From contig OZ059898.1 in assembly GCA_964057225.1 (NCBI GenBank), positions 2,170,001 through 2,234,000 on the forward strand: a DNA stretch of 64,000 nucleotides, given 5' to 3'. The DNA comes from Auanema rhodensis (taxonomy: Eukaryota > Nematoda > Chromadorea > Rhabditida > Rhabditidae). Position numbers and translations under genes: made by a program. Below, one piece after another: positions 11,401 to 23,162 of the stretch (its first letter is position 1; each line of letters begins with the position of its first letter). The notes below the pieces were generated by a model. The model did not search any database, had not been told where the DNA came from, and saw nothing but the letters and a program-made list of their open reading frames with translations.

Positions 11401-11580
11401 TACACTAATGCATCATTTTTCAAACGATCATAACTAATTTTTGTATTAAGCGTTTCTCAATGTAGTATAGTGCATTCGATGCGGATTTTCAAGCTGCGTC
11501 GATCTGTGTTATCAGATTTGCGCTAGCTTAAAAATGCACCGAGATATCAACTGATATAAGTTCACACTTATATCCTCGAT
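8422..11580. repeat. Mixed left-domain block (M25-M33)
   Basis: Nine monomers with no regular order. M25 has 66A and 150A. M26 and M27 are alike (15T, 64T). M28 has 4G, 52C, 249A and 280A. M30 and M31 are both 49T and look identical. M32 joins a 15T/64T left part to the 249A/280A right part seen in M28, so it looks like a recombinant. M33 has a private C at 11490 (pos 261). Confidence 0.75.
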
Positions 11581-12984
11581 TTTCACCCTGAAGATTTAAT
11601 TTTTTCGTTGAATAACATTGTCCATCGTCTTTGCCTTGAAAAATGGAATCTAAAAACATCTACTTTTTGCTAAATTATTTTGAAATTTTTCGAAAAAATT
11701 TTTGTCAAAATGTTTTTGGAAGCAATGTTGTGTGTACATGGAAACTCAACATACACTAATGCATCATTTTTCAAACGATCATAACTAATTTTTGTATTGA
11801 GCGTTTCTCAATGTAGTATAGTGCATTCGATGCGGATTTTTAAGCTGCGTCGATCTGTGTTATCAGATTTGCGCTAGCTTAAAAATGCACCGAGATATCA
11901 ACTGATATAAGTTCACACTTATATCCTCGATTTTGACCCTGAAGAATTAATTTTTTCGTTGAATAACATTGTCCATCGTCTTCGCCTTGAAAAAAGGAAT
12001 CTAAAAACATCTACTTTTTGCTAAATTATTTTGAAATTTTTCCAAAATATTTTTGTCAAAATGTTTTTGGAAGCAATGTTGAGTGTACATGGAAACTCAA
12101 CATACACTAATGCATCATTTTTCAAACGATCATAACTAATTTTTGTATTAAGCGTTTCTCAATGTAGTATAGTGCATTCGATGCGGATTTTTAAGCTGCG
12201 TCGATCTGTGTTATCAGATTTGCGCTAGCTTAAAAATGCACCGAGATATCAACTGATATAAGTTCACACTTATATCCTCGATTTTCACCCTGAAGAATTA
12301 ATTTTTTCGTTGAATAACATTGTCCATCGTCTTTGCCTTGAAAAATGGAATCTAAAAACATCTACTTTTTGCTAAATTATTTTGAAATTTTTCGAAAAAA
12401 TTTTTGTCAAAATGTTTTTGGAAGCAATGTTGTGTGTACATGGAAACTCAACATACACTAATGCATCATTTTTCAAACGATCATAACTAATTTTTGTATT
12501 AAGCGTTTCTCAATGTAGTATAGTGCATTCGATGCGGATTTTTAAGCTGCGTCGATCTGTGTTATCAGATTTGCGCTAGCTTAAAAATGCACCGAGATAT
12601 CAACTGATATAAGTTCACACTTATATCCTCGATTTTGACCCTGAAGAATTAATTTTTTCGTTGAATAACATTGTCCATCGTCTTCGCCTTGAAAAAAGGA
12701 ATCTAAAAACATCTACTTTTTGCTAAATTATTTTGAAATTTTTCGAAAAAATTTTTGTCAAAATGTTTTTGGAAGCAATGTTGAGTGTACATGGAAACTC
12801 AACATACACTAATGCATCATTTTTCAAACGATCATAACTAATTTTTGTATTAAGCGTTTCTCAATGTAGTATAGTGCATTCGATGCGGATTTTTAAGCTG
12901 CGTCGATCTGTGTTATCAGATTTGCGCTAGCTTAAAAATGCACCGAGATATCAACTGATATAAGTTCACACTTATATCCTCGAT
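11581..12984. repeat. Dimer higher-order repeat (M34-M37)
   Basis: M34 and M36 share T at pos 151 with 64T. M35 and M37 share 4G with 52C. The order M34-M35, M36-M37 is therefore a two-monomer (702-bp) unit present twice. The copies are not identical: M34 has 15T and a private G at pos 219 (TTGAGCG), M36 has 15A, and M35 has two private changes in the A/T palindrome, C at 12043 and T at 12048. Confidence 0.75.
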
Positions 12985-14037
12985 TTTCACCCTGAAGATT
13001 TAATTTTTTCGTTGAATAACAATGTCCATCGTCTTTGCCTTGAAAAATGGAATCTAAAAACATCTACTTTTTGCTAAATTATTTTGAAATTTTTCGAAAA
13101 AATTTTTGTCAAAATGTTTTTGGAAGCAATGTTGAGTGTACATGGAAACTCAACATACACTAATGCATCATTTTTCAAACGATCATAACTAATTTTTGTA
13201 TTAAGCGTTTCTCAATGTAGTATAGTGCATTCGATGCGGATTTTTAAGCTGCGTCGATCTGTGTTATCAGATTTGCGCTAGCTTAAAAATGCACCGAGAT
13301 ATCAACTGATATAAGTTCACACTTATATCCTCGATTTTCACCCTGAAGAATTAATTTTTTCGTTGAATAACATTGTCCATCGTCTTTGCCTTGAAAAAAG
13401 GAATCTAAAAACATCTACTTTTTGCTAAATTATTTTGAAATTTTTCGAAAAAATTTTTGTCAAAATGTTTTTGGAAGCAATGTTGAGTGTACATGGAAAC
13501 TGAACATACACTAATGCATCATTTTTCAAACGATCATAACTAATTTTTGTATTAAGCGTTTCTCAATGTAGTATAGTGCATTCGATGCGGATTTTTAAGC
13601 TGCGTCGATCTGTGTTATCAGATTTGCGCTAGCTTAAAAATGCACCGAGATATCAACTGATATAAGTTCACACTTATATCCTCGATTTTCACCCTGAAGA
13701 TTTAATTTTTTCGTTGAATAACATTGTCCATCGTCTTTGCCTTGAAAAATGGAATCTAAAAACATCTACTTTTTGCTAAATTATTTTGAAATTTTTCGAA
13801 AAAATTTTTGTCAAAATGTTTTTGGAAGCAATGTTGAGTGTACATGGAAACTCAACATACACTAATGCATCATTTTTCAAACGATCATAACTAATTTTTG
13901 TATTAAGCGTTTCTCAATGTAGTATAGTGCATTCGATGCGGATTTTTAAGCTGCGTCGATCTGTGTTATCAGATTTGCGCTAGCTTAAAAATGCACCGAG
14001 ATATCAACTGATATAAGTTCACACTTATATCCTCGAT
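12985..14037. repeat. Mixed left-domain block (M38-M40)
   Basis: M38 and M40 are 15T/64T types and M39 is a 15A type. M38 has a private A at pos 38 (AACAATGTCC). M39 has a private G at pos 167, which breaks one pair of the pos 145-172 hairpin. No higher-order pattern is visible. Confidence 0.7.
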
Positions 14038-17000
14038 TTTCACCCTGAAGAATTAATTTTTTCGTTGAATAACATTGTCCATCGTTTTTGCCTTGAAAAA
14101 AGGAATCTAAAAACATCTACTTTTTGCTAAATTATTTTGAAATTTTTCGAAAAAATTTTTGTCAAAATGTTTTTGGAAGCAATGTTGAGTGTACATGGAA
14201 ACTCAACATACACTAATGCATCATTTTTCAAACGATCATAACTAATTTTTGTATTAAGCGTTTCTCAATGTAGTATAGTGCATTCGATGCGGATTTTTAA
14301 GCTGCGTCGATCTGTGTTATCAGATTTGCGCTAGCTTAAAAATGCACCGAGATATCAACTGATATAAGTTCACACTTATATCCTCGATTTTCACCCTGAA
14401 GAATTAATTTTTTCGTTGAATAACATTGTCCATCGTTTTTGCCTTGAAAAAAGGAATCTAAAAACATCTACTTTTTGCTAAATTATTATGAAATTTTTCG
14501 AAAAAATTTTTGTCAAAATGTTTTTGGAAGCAATGTTGAGTGTACATGGAAACTCAACATACACTAATGCATCATTTTTCAAACGATCATAACTAATTTT
14601 TGTATTAAGCGTTTCTCAATGTAGTATAGTGCATTCGATGCGGATTTTTAAGCTGCGTCGATCTGTGTTATCAGATTTGCGCTAGCTTAAAAATGCACCG
14701 CGATATCAACTGATATAAGTTCACACTTATATCCTCGATTTTCACCCTGAAGAATTAATTTTTTCGTTGAATAACATTGTCCATCGTTTTTGCCTTGAAA
14801 AAAGGAATCTAAAAACATCTACTTTTTGCTAAATTATTATGAAATTTTTCGAAAAAATTTTTGTCAAAATGTTTTTGGAAGCAATGTTGAGTGTACATGG
14901 AAACTCAACATACACTAATGCATCATTTTTCAAACGATCATAACTAATTTTTGTATTAAGCGTTTCTCAATGTAGTATAGTGCATTCGATGCGGATTTTT
15001 AAGCTGCGTCGATCTGTGTTATCAGATTTGCGCTAGCTTAAAAATGCACCGCGATATCAACTGATATAAGTTCACACTTATATCCTCGATTTTCACCCTG
15101 AAGAATTAATTTTTTCGTTGAATAACATTGTCCATCGTTTTTGCCTTGAAAAAAGGAATCTAAAAACATCTACTTTTTGCTAAATTATTTTGAAATTTTT
15201 CGAAAAAATTTTTGTCAAAATGTTTTTGGAAGCAATGTTGAGTGTACATGGAAACTCAACATACACTAATGCATCATTTTTCAAACGATCATAACTAATT
15301 TTTGTATTAAGCGTTTCTCAATGTAGTATAGTGCATTCGATGCGGATTTTTAAGCTGCGTCGATCTGTGTTATCAGATTTGCGCTAGCTTAAAAATGCAC
15401 CGAGATATCAACTGCTATAAGTTCACACTTATATCCTCGATTTTCACCCTGAAGATTTAATTTTTTCGTTGAATAACATTGTCCATCGTCTTTGCCTTGA
15501 AAAATGGAATCTAAAAACATCTACTTTTTGCTAAATTATTTTGAAATTTTTCGAAAAAATTTTTGTCAAAATGTTTTTGGAAGCAATGTTGAGTGTACAT
15601 GGAAACTCAACATACACTAATGCATCATTTTTCAAACGATCATAACTAATTTTTGTATTAAGCGTTTCTCAATGTAGTATAGTGCATTCGATGCGGATTT
15701 TTAAGCTGCGTCGATCTGTGTTATCAGATTTGCGCTAGCTTAAAAATGCACCGAGATATCAACTGATATAAGTTCACACTTATATCCTCGATTTTCACCC
15801 TGAAGAATTAATTTTTTCGTTGAATAACATTGTCCATCGTTTTTGCCTTGAAAAAAGGAATCTAAAAACATCTACTTTTTGCTAAATTATTTTGAAATTT
15901 TTCGAAAAAATTTTTGTCAAAATGTTTTTGGAAGCAATGTTGAGTGTACATGGAAACTCAACATACACTAATGCATCATTTTTCAAACGATCATAACTAA
16001 TTTTTGTATTAAGCGTTTCTCAATGTAGTATAGTGCATTCGATGCGGATTTTTAAGCTGCGTCGATCTGTGTTATCAGATTTGCGCTAGCTTAAAAATGC
16101 ACCGAGATATCAACTGATATAAGTTCACACTTATATCCTCGATTTTCACCCTGAAGAATTAATTTTTTCGTTGAATAACATTGTCCATCGTTTTTGCCTT
16201 GAAAAAAGGAATCTAAAAACATCTACTTTTTGCTAAATTATTTTGAAATTTTTCGAAAAAATTTTTTTCAAAATGTTTTTGGAAGCAATGTTGAGTGTAC
16301 ATGGAAACTCAACATACACTAATGCATCATTTTTCAAACGATCATAACTAATTTTTGTATTAAGCGTTTCTCAATGTAGTATAGTGCATTCGATGCGGAT
16401 TTTTAAGCTGCGTCGATCTGTGTTATCAGATTTGCGCTAGCTTAAAAATGCACCGAGATATCAACTGATATAAGTTCACACTTATATCCTCGATTTTCAC
16501 CCTGAAGAATTAATTTTTTCGTTGAATAACATTGTCCATCGTTTTTGCCTTGAAAAAAGGAATCTAAAAACATCTACTTTTTGCTAAATTATTTTGAAAT
16601 TTTTCGAAAAAATTTTTGTCAAAATGTTTTTGGAAGCAATGTTGAGTGTACATGGAAACTCAACATACACTAATGCATCATTTTTCAAACGATCATAACT
16701 AATTTTTGTATTAAGCGTTTCTCAATGTAGTATAGTGCATTCGATGCGGATTTTTAAGCTGCGTCGATCTGTGTTATCAGATTTGCGCTAGCTTAAAAAT
16801 GCACCGAGATATCAACTGATATAAGTTCACACTTATATCCTCGATTTTCACCCTGAAGAATTAATTTTTTCGTTGAATAACATTGTCCATCGTTTTTGCC
16901 TTGAAAAAAGGAATCTAAAAACATCTACTTTTTGCTAAATTATTTTGAAATTTTTCGAAAAAATTTTTGTCAAAATGTTTTTGGAAGCAATGTTGAGTGT

Positions 17001-19652
17001 ACATGGAAACTCAACATACACTAATGCATCATTTTTCAAACGATCATAACTAATTTTTGTATTAAGCGTTTCTCAATGTAGTATAGTGCATTCGATGCGG
17101 ATTTTTAAGCTGCGTCGATCTGTGTTATCAGATTTGCGCTAGCTTAAAAATACACCGAGATATCAACTGATATAAGTTCACACTTATATCCTCGATTTTC
17201 ACCCTGAAGAATTAATTTTTTCGTTGAATAACATTGTCCATCGTTTTTGCCTTGAAAAAAGGAATCTAAAAACATCTACTTTTTGCTAAATTATTTTGAA
17301 ATTTTTCGAAAAAATTTTTGTCAAAATGTTTTTGGAAGCAATGTTGAGTGTACATGGAAACTCAACATACACTAATGCATCATTTTTCAAACGATCATAA
17401 CTAATTTTTGTATTAAGCGTTTCTCAATGTAGTATAGTGCATTCGATGCGGATTTTTAAGCTGCGTCGATCTGTGTTATCAGATTTGCGCTAGCTTAAAA
17501 ATGCACCGAGATATCAACTGATATAAGTTCACACTTATATCCTCGATTTTCACCCTGAAGAATTAATTTTTTCGTTGAATAACATTGTCCATCGTTTTTG
17601 CCTTGAAAAAAGGAATCTAAAAACATCTACTTTTTGCTAAATTATTTTGAAATTTTTCGAAAAAATTTTTGTCAAAATGTTTTTGGAAGCAATGTTGAGT
17701 GTACATGGAAACTCAACATACACTAATGCATCATTTTTCAAACGATCATAACTAATTTTTGTATTAAGCGTTTCTCAATGTAGTATAGTGCATTCGATGC
17801 GGATTTTTAAGCTGCGTCGATCTGTGTTATCAGATTTGCGCTAGCTTAAAAATGCACCGAGATATCAACTGATATAAGTTCACACTTATATCCTCGATTT
17901 TCACCCTGAAGAATTAATTTTTTCGTTGAATAACATTGTCCATCGTTTTTGCCTTGAAAAAAGGAATCTAAAAACATCTACTTTTTGCTAAATTATTTTG
18001 AAATTTTTCGAAAAAATTTTTGTCAAAATGTTTTTGGAAGCAATGTTGAGTGTACATGGAAACTCAACATACACTAATGCATCATTTTTCAAACGATCAT
18101 AACTAATTTTTGTATTAAGCGTTTCTCAATGTAGTATAGTGCATTCGATGCGGATTTTTAAGCTGCGTCGATCTGTGTTATCAGATTTGCGCTAGCTTAA
18201 AAATGCACCGAGATATCAACTGATATAAGTTCACACTTATATCCTCGATTTTCACCCTGAAGAATTAATTTTTTCGTTGAATAACATTGTCCATCGTTTT
18301 TGCCTTGAAAAAAGGAATCTAAAAACATCTACTTTTTGCTAAATTATTTTGAAATTTTTCGAAAAAATTTTTGTCAAAATGTTTTTGGAACCAATGTTGA
18401 GTGTACATGGAAACTCAACATACACTAATGCATCATTTTTCAAACGATCATAACTAATTTTTGTATTAAGCGTTTCTCAATGTAGTATAGTGCATTCGAT
18501 GCGGATTTTTAAGCTGCGTCGATCTGTGTTATCAGATTTGCGCTAGCTTAAAAATGCACCGAGATATCAACTGATATAAGTTCACACTTATATCCTCGAT
18601 TTTCACCCTGAAGAATTAATTTTTTCGTTGAATAACATTGTCCATCGTTTTTGCCTTGAAAAAAGGAATCTAAAAACATCTACTTTTTGCTAAATTATTT
18701 TGAAATTTTTCGAAAAAATTTTTGTCAAAATGTTTTTGGAACCAATGTTGAGTGTACATGGAAACTCAACATACACTAATGCATCATTTTTCAAACGATC
18801 ATAACTAATTTTTGTATTAAGCGTTTCTCAATGTAGTATAGTGCATTCGATGCGGATTTTTAAGCTGCGTCGATCTGTGTTATCAGATTTGCGCTAGCTT
18901 AAAAATGCACCGAGATATCAACTGATATAAGTTCACACTTATATCCTCGATTTTCACCCTGAAGAATTAATTTTTTCGTTGAATAACATTGTCCATCGTT
19001 TTTGCCTTGAAAAAAGGAATCTAAAAACATCTACTTTTTGCTAAATTATTTTGAAATTTTTCGAAAAAATTTTTGTCAAAATGTTTTTGGAAGCAATGTT
19101 GAGTGTACATGGAAACTCAACATACACTAATGCATCATTTTTCAAACGATCATAACTAATTTTTGTATTAAGCGTTTCTCAATGTAGTATAGTGCATTCG
19201 ATGCGGATTTTTAAGCTGCGTCGATCTGTGTTATCAGATTTGCGCTAGCTTAAAAATGCACCGAGATATCAACTGATATAAGTTCACACTTATATCCTCG
19301 ATTTTCACCCTGAAGAATTAATTTTTTCGTTGAATAACATTGTCCATCGTTTTTGCCTTGAAAAAAGGAATCTAAAAACATCTACTTTTTGCTAAATTAT
19401 TATGAAATTTTTCGAAAAAATTTTTGTCAAAATGTTTTTGGAAGCAATGTTGAGTGTACATGGAAATCAACATACACTAATGCATCATTTTTCAAACGAT
19501 CATAACTAATTTTTGTATTAAGCGTTTCTCAATGTATTATAGTGCATTCGATGCGGATTTTTAAGCTGCGTCGATCTGTGTTATCAGATTTGCGCTAGCT
19601 TAAAAATGCACCGAGATATCAACTGATATAAGTTCACACTTATATCCTCGAT
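14038..19652. repeat. Nearly uniform 49T block (M41-M56)
   Basis: Fifteen of sixteen monomers carry T at pos 49; only M45 (15442-15792) is a 15T/64T type. M50, M51 and M52 look identical. Rare private variants occur in adjacent pairs: M42 and M43 share 100A with 313C, and M53 and M54 share C at pos 142. Shared private changes in neighbours are a sign of recent single-monomer duplication. Confidence 0.8.
19303..19652. repeat. 350-bp mosaic monomer M56
   Basis: The left part has 49T and 100A, as in M42 and M43. The right part has pos 165 deleted and 236T, as in M4, M12 and M21. The two variant sets are otherwise separate, so this copy looks like an exchange product with a junction between pos 100 and 165 (about 19402-19467). 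Confidence 0.75.
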
Positions 19653-21407
19653 TTTCACCCTGAAGAATTAATTTTTTCGTTGAATAACATTGTCCATCGT
19701 CTTTGCCTTGAAAAAAGGAATCTAAAAACATCTACTTTTTGCTAAATTATTTTGAAATTTTTCGAAAAAATTTTTGTCAAAATGTTTTTGGAAGCAATGT
19801 TGAGTGTACATGGAAACTCAACATACACTAATGCATCATTTTTCAAACGATCATAACTAATTTTTGTATTAAGCGTTTCTCAATGTAGTATAGTGCATTC
19901 GATGCGGATTTTTAAGCTGCGTCGATCTGTGTTATCAGATTTGCGCTAGCTTAAAAATGCACCGAGATATCAACTGATATAAGTTCACACTTATATCCTC
20001 GATTTTCACCCTGAAGAATTAATTTTTTCGTTGAATAACATTGTCCATCGTCTTTGCCTTGAAAAAAGGAATCTAAAAACATCTACTTTTTGCTAAATTA
20101 TTTTGAAATTTTTCGAAAAAATTTTTGTCAAAATGTTTTTGGAAGCAATGTTGAGTGTACATGGAAACTCAACATACACTAATGCATCATTTTTCAAACG
20201 ATCATAACTAATTTTTGTAGTAAGCGTTTCTCAATGTAGTATAGTGCATTCGATGCGGATTTTTAAGCTGCGTCGATCTGTGTTATCAGATTTGCGCTAG
20301 CTTAAAAATGCACCGAGATATCAACTGATATAAGTTCACACTTATATCCTCGATTTTCACCCTGAAGAATTAATTTTTTCGTTGAATAACATTGTCCATC
20401 GTCTTTGCCTTGAAAAAAGAAATCTAAAAACATCTACTTTTTGCTAAATTATTTTGAAATTTTTCGAAAAAATTTTTGTCAAAATGTTTTTGGAAGCAAT
20501 GTTAAGTGTACATGGAAACTCAACATACACTAATGCATCATTTTTCAAACGATCATAACTAATTTTTGTATTAAGCGTTTCTCAATGTAGTATAGTGCAT
20601 TCGATGCGGATTTTTAAGCTGCGTCGATCTGTGTTATCAGATTTTCGCTAGCTTAAAAATGCACCGAGATATCAACTGATATAAGTTCACACTTATATCC
20701 TCGATTTTCACCCTGAAGATTTAATTTTTTCATTGAATAACATTGTCCATCGTCTTTGCCTTGAAAAAAGGAATCTAAAAACATCTACTTTTTGCTAAAT
20801 TATTTTGAAATTTTCTGAAAAAATTTTTGTCAAAATGTTTTTGGAAGCAATGTTGAGTGTACATGGAAACTCAACATACACTAATGCATCATTTTTCAAA
20901 CGATCATAACTAATTTTTGTATTAAGCGTTTCTCAATGTAGTATAGTGCATTCGATGCGGATTTTTAAGCTGCGTCGATCTGTGTTATCAGATTTGCGCT
21001 AGCTTAAAAATACACCGAGATATCAACTGATATAAGTTCACACTTATATCCTCGATTTTCACCCTGAAGAATTAATTTTTTCGTTGAATAACATTGTCCA
21101 TCGTCTTTGCCTTGAAAAATGGAATCTAAAAACATCTACTTTTTGCTAAATTATTTTGAAATTTTTCAAAAAAATTTTTGTCAAAATGTTTTTGGAAGCA
21201 ATGTTGAGTGTACATGGAAACTCAACATACACTAATGCATCATTTTTCAAACGATCATAACTAATTTTTGTATTAAGCGTTTCTCAATGTAGTATAGTGC
21301 ATTCGATGCGGATTTTTAAGCTGCGTCGATCTGTGTTATCAGATTTGCGCTAGCTTAAAAATGCACCGAGATATCAACTGATATAAGTTCAAACTTATAT
21401 CCTCGAT
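19653..21407. repeat. Transition block (M57-M61)
   Basis: These five monomers have 49C. M58 (217G) followed by M59 (66A, 150A) repeats the pair M24-M25, 11,933 bp (34 monomers) upstream. M60 has 110C/111T and 307A, and M61 has 112A and 336A, variants otherwise confined to the right domain. The block therefore mixes markers of both domains. Confidence 0.7.
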
Positions 21408-23162
21408 TTTCACCCTGAAGAATTAATTTTTTTGTTGAATAACATTGTCCATCGTCTTTGCCTTGAAAAAAGGAATCTAAAAACATCTACTTTTTGCTAA
21501 ATTATTTTGAAATTTTTCGAAAAAATTTTTGTCAAAATGTTTTTGGAAGCAATGTTGAGTGTACATGGAAACTCAACATACACTAATGCATCATTTTTCA
21601 AACGATCATAACTAATTTTTGTATTAAGCGTTTCTCAATGTAGTATAGTGCATTCGATGCGGATTTTTAAGCTGCGTCGATCTGTGTTATCAGATTTGCG
21701 CTAGCTTAAAAATGCACCGAGATATCAACTGATATAAGTTCACACTTATATCCTCGATTTTCACCCTGAAGAATTAATTTTTTCGTTGAATAACATTGTC
21801 CATCGTTTTTGCCTTGAAAAAAGGAATCTAAAAACATCTACTTTTTGCTAAATTATTTTGAAATTTTTCGAAAAAATTTTTGTCAAAATGTTTTTGGAAG
21901 CAATGTTGAGTGTACATGGAAACTCAACATACACTAATGCATCATTTTTCAAACGATCATAACTAATTTTTGTATTAAGCGTTTCTCAATGTAGTATAGT
22001 GCATTCGATGCGGATTTTTAAGCTGCGTCGATCTGTGTTATCAGATTTGCGCTAGCTTAAAAATGCACCGAGATATCAACTGATATAAGTTCACACTTAT
22101 ATCCTCGATTTTCACCCTGAAGATTTAATTTTTTCGTTGAATAACATTGTCCATCGTCTTTGCCTTGAAAAATGGAATCTAAAAACATCTACTTTTTGCT
22201 AAATTATTTTGAAATTTTTCGAAAAAATTTTTGTCAAAATGTTTTTGGAAGCAATGTTGAGTGTACATGGAAACTCAACATACACTAATGCATCATTTTT
22301 CAAACGATCATAACTAATTTTTGTATTAAGCGTTTCTCAATGTAGTATAGTGCATTCGATGCGGATTTTTAAGCTGCGTCGATCTGTGTTATCAGATTTG
22401 CGCTAGCTTAAAAATGCACCGAGATATCAACTGATATAAGTTCACACTTATATCCTCGATTTTCACCCTGAAGATTTAATTTTTTCGTTGAATAACATTG
22501 TCCATCGTCTTTGCCTTGAAAAATGGAATCTAAAAACATCTACTTTTTGCTAAATTATTTTGAAATTTTTCAAAAAAATTTTTGTCAAAATGTTTTTGGA
22601 AGCAATGTTGAGTGTACATGGAAACTCAACATACACTAATGCATCATTTTTCAAACGATCATAACTAATTTTTGTATTAAGCGTTTCTCAATGTAGTATA
22701 GTGCATTCGATGCGGATTTTTAAGCTGCGTCGATCTGTGTTATCAGATTTGCGCTAGCTTAAAAATGCACCGAGATATCAACTGATATAAGTTCAAACTT
22801 ATATCCTCGATTTTCACCCTGAAGAATTAATTTTTTTGTTGAATAACATTGTCCATCGTCTTTGCCTTGAAAAAAGGAATCTAAAAACATCTACTTTTTG
22901 CTAAATTATTTTGAAATTTTTCGAAAAAATTTTTGTCAAAATGTTTTTGGAAGCAATGTTGAGTGTACATGGAAACTCAACATACACTAATGCATCATTT
23001 TTCAAACGATCATAACTAATTTTTGTATTAAGCGTTTCTCAATGTAGTATAGTGCATTCGATGCGGATTTTTAAGCTGCGTCGATCTGTGTTATCAGATT
23101 TGCGCTAGCTTAAAAATGCACCGAGATATCAACTGATATATGTTCACACTTATATCCTCGAT
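21408..23162. repeat. Start of right domain (M62-M66)
   Basis: M62 is the first monomer of the right-hand region with T at pos 26. M63 (21759-22109) is the last with T at pos 49. M61-M62 and M65-M66 share the order 112A/336A then 26T, so a four-monomer unit is partly repeated. M66 ends with the rare T at pos 330 (23141), which returns at 47009. Confidence 0.7.
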
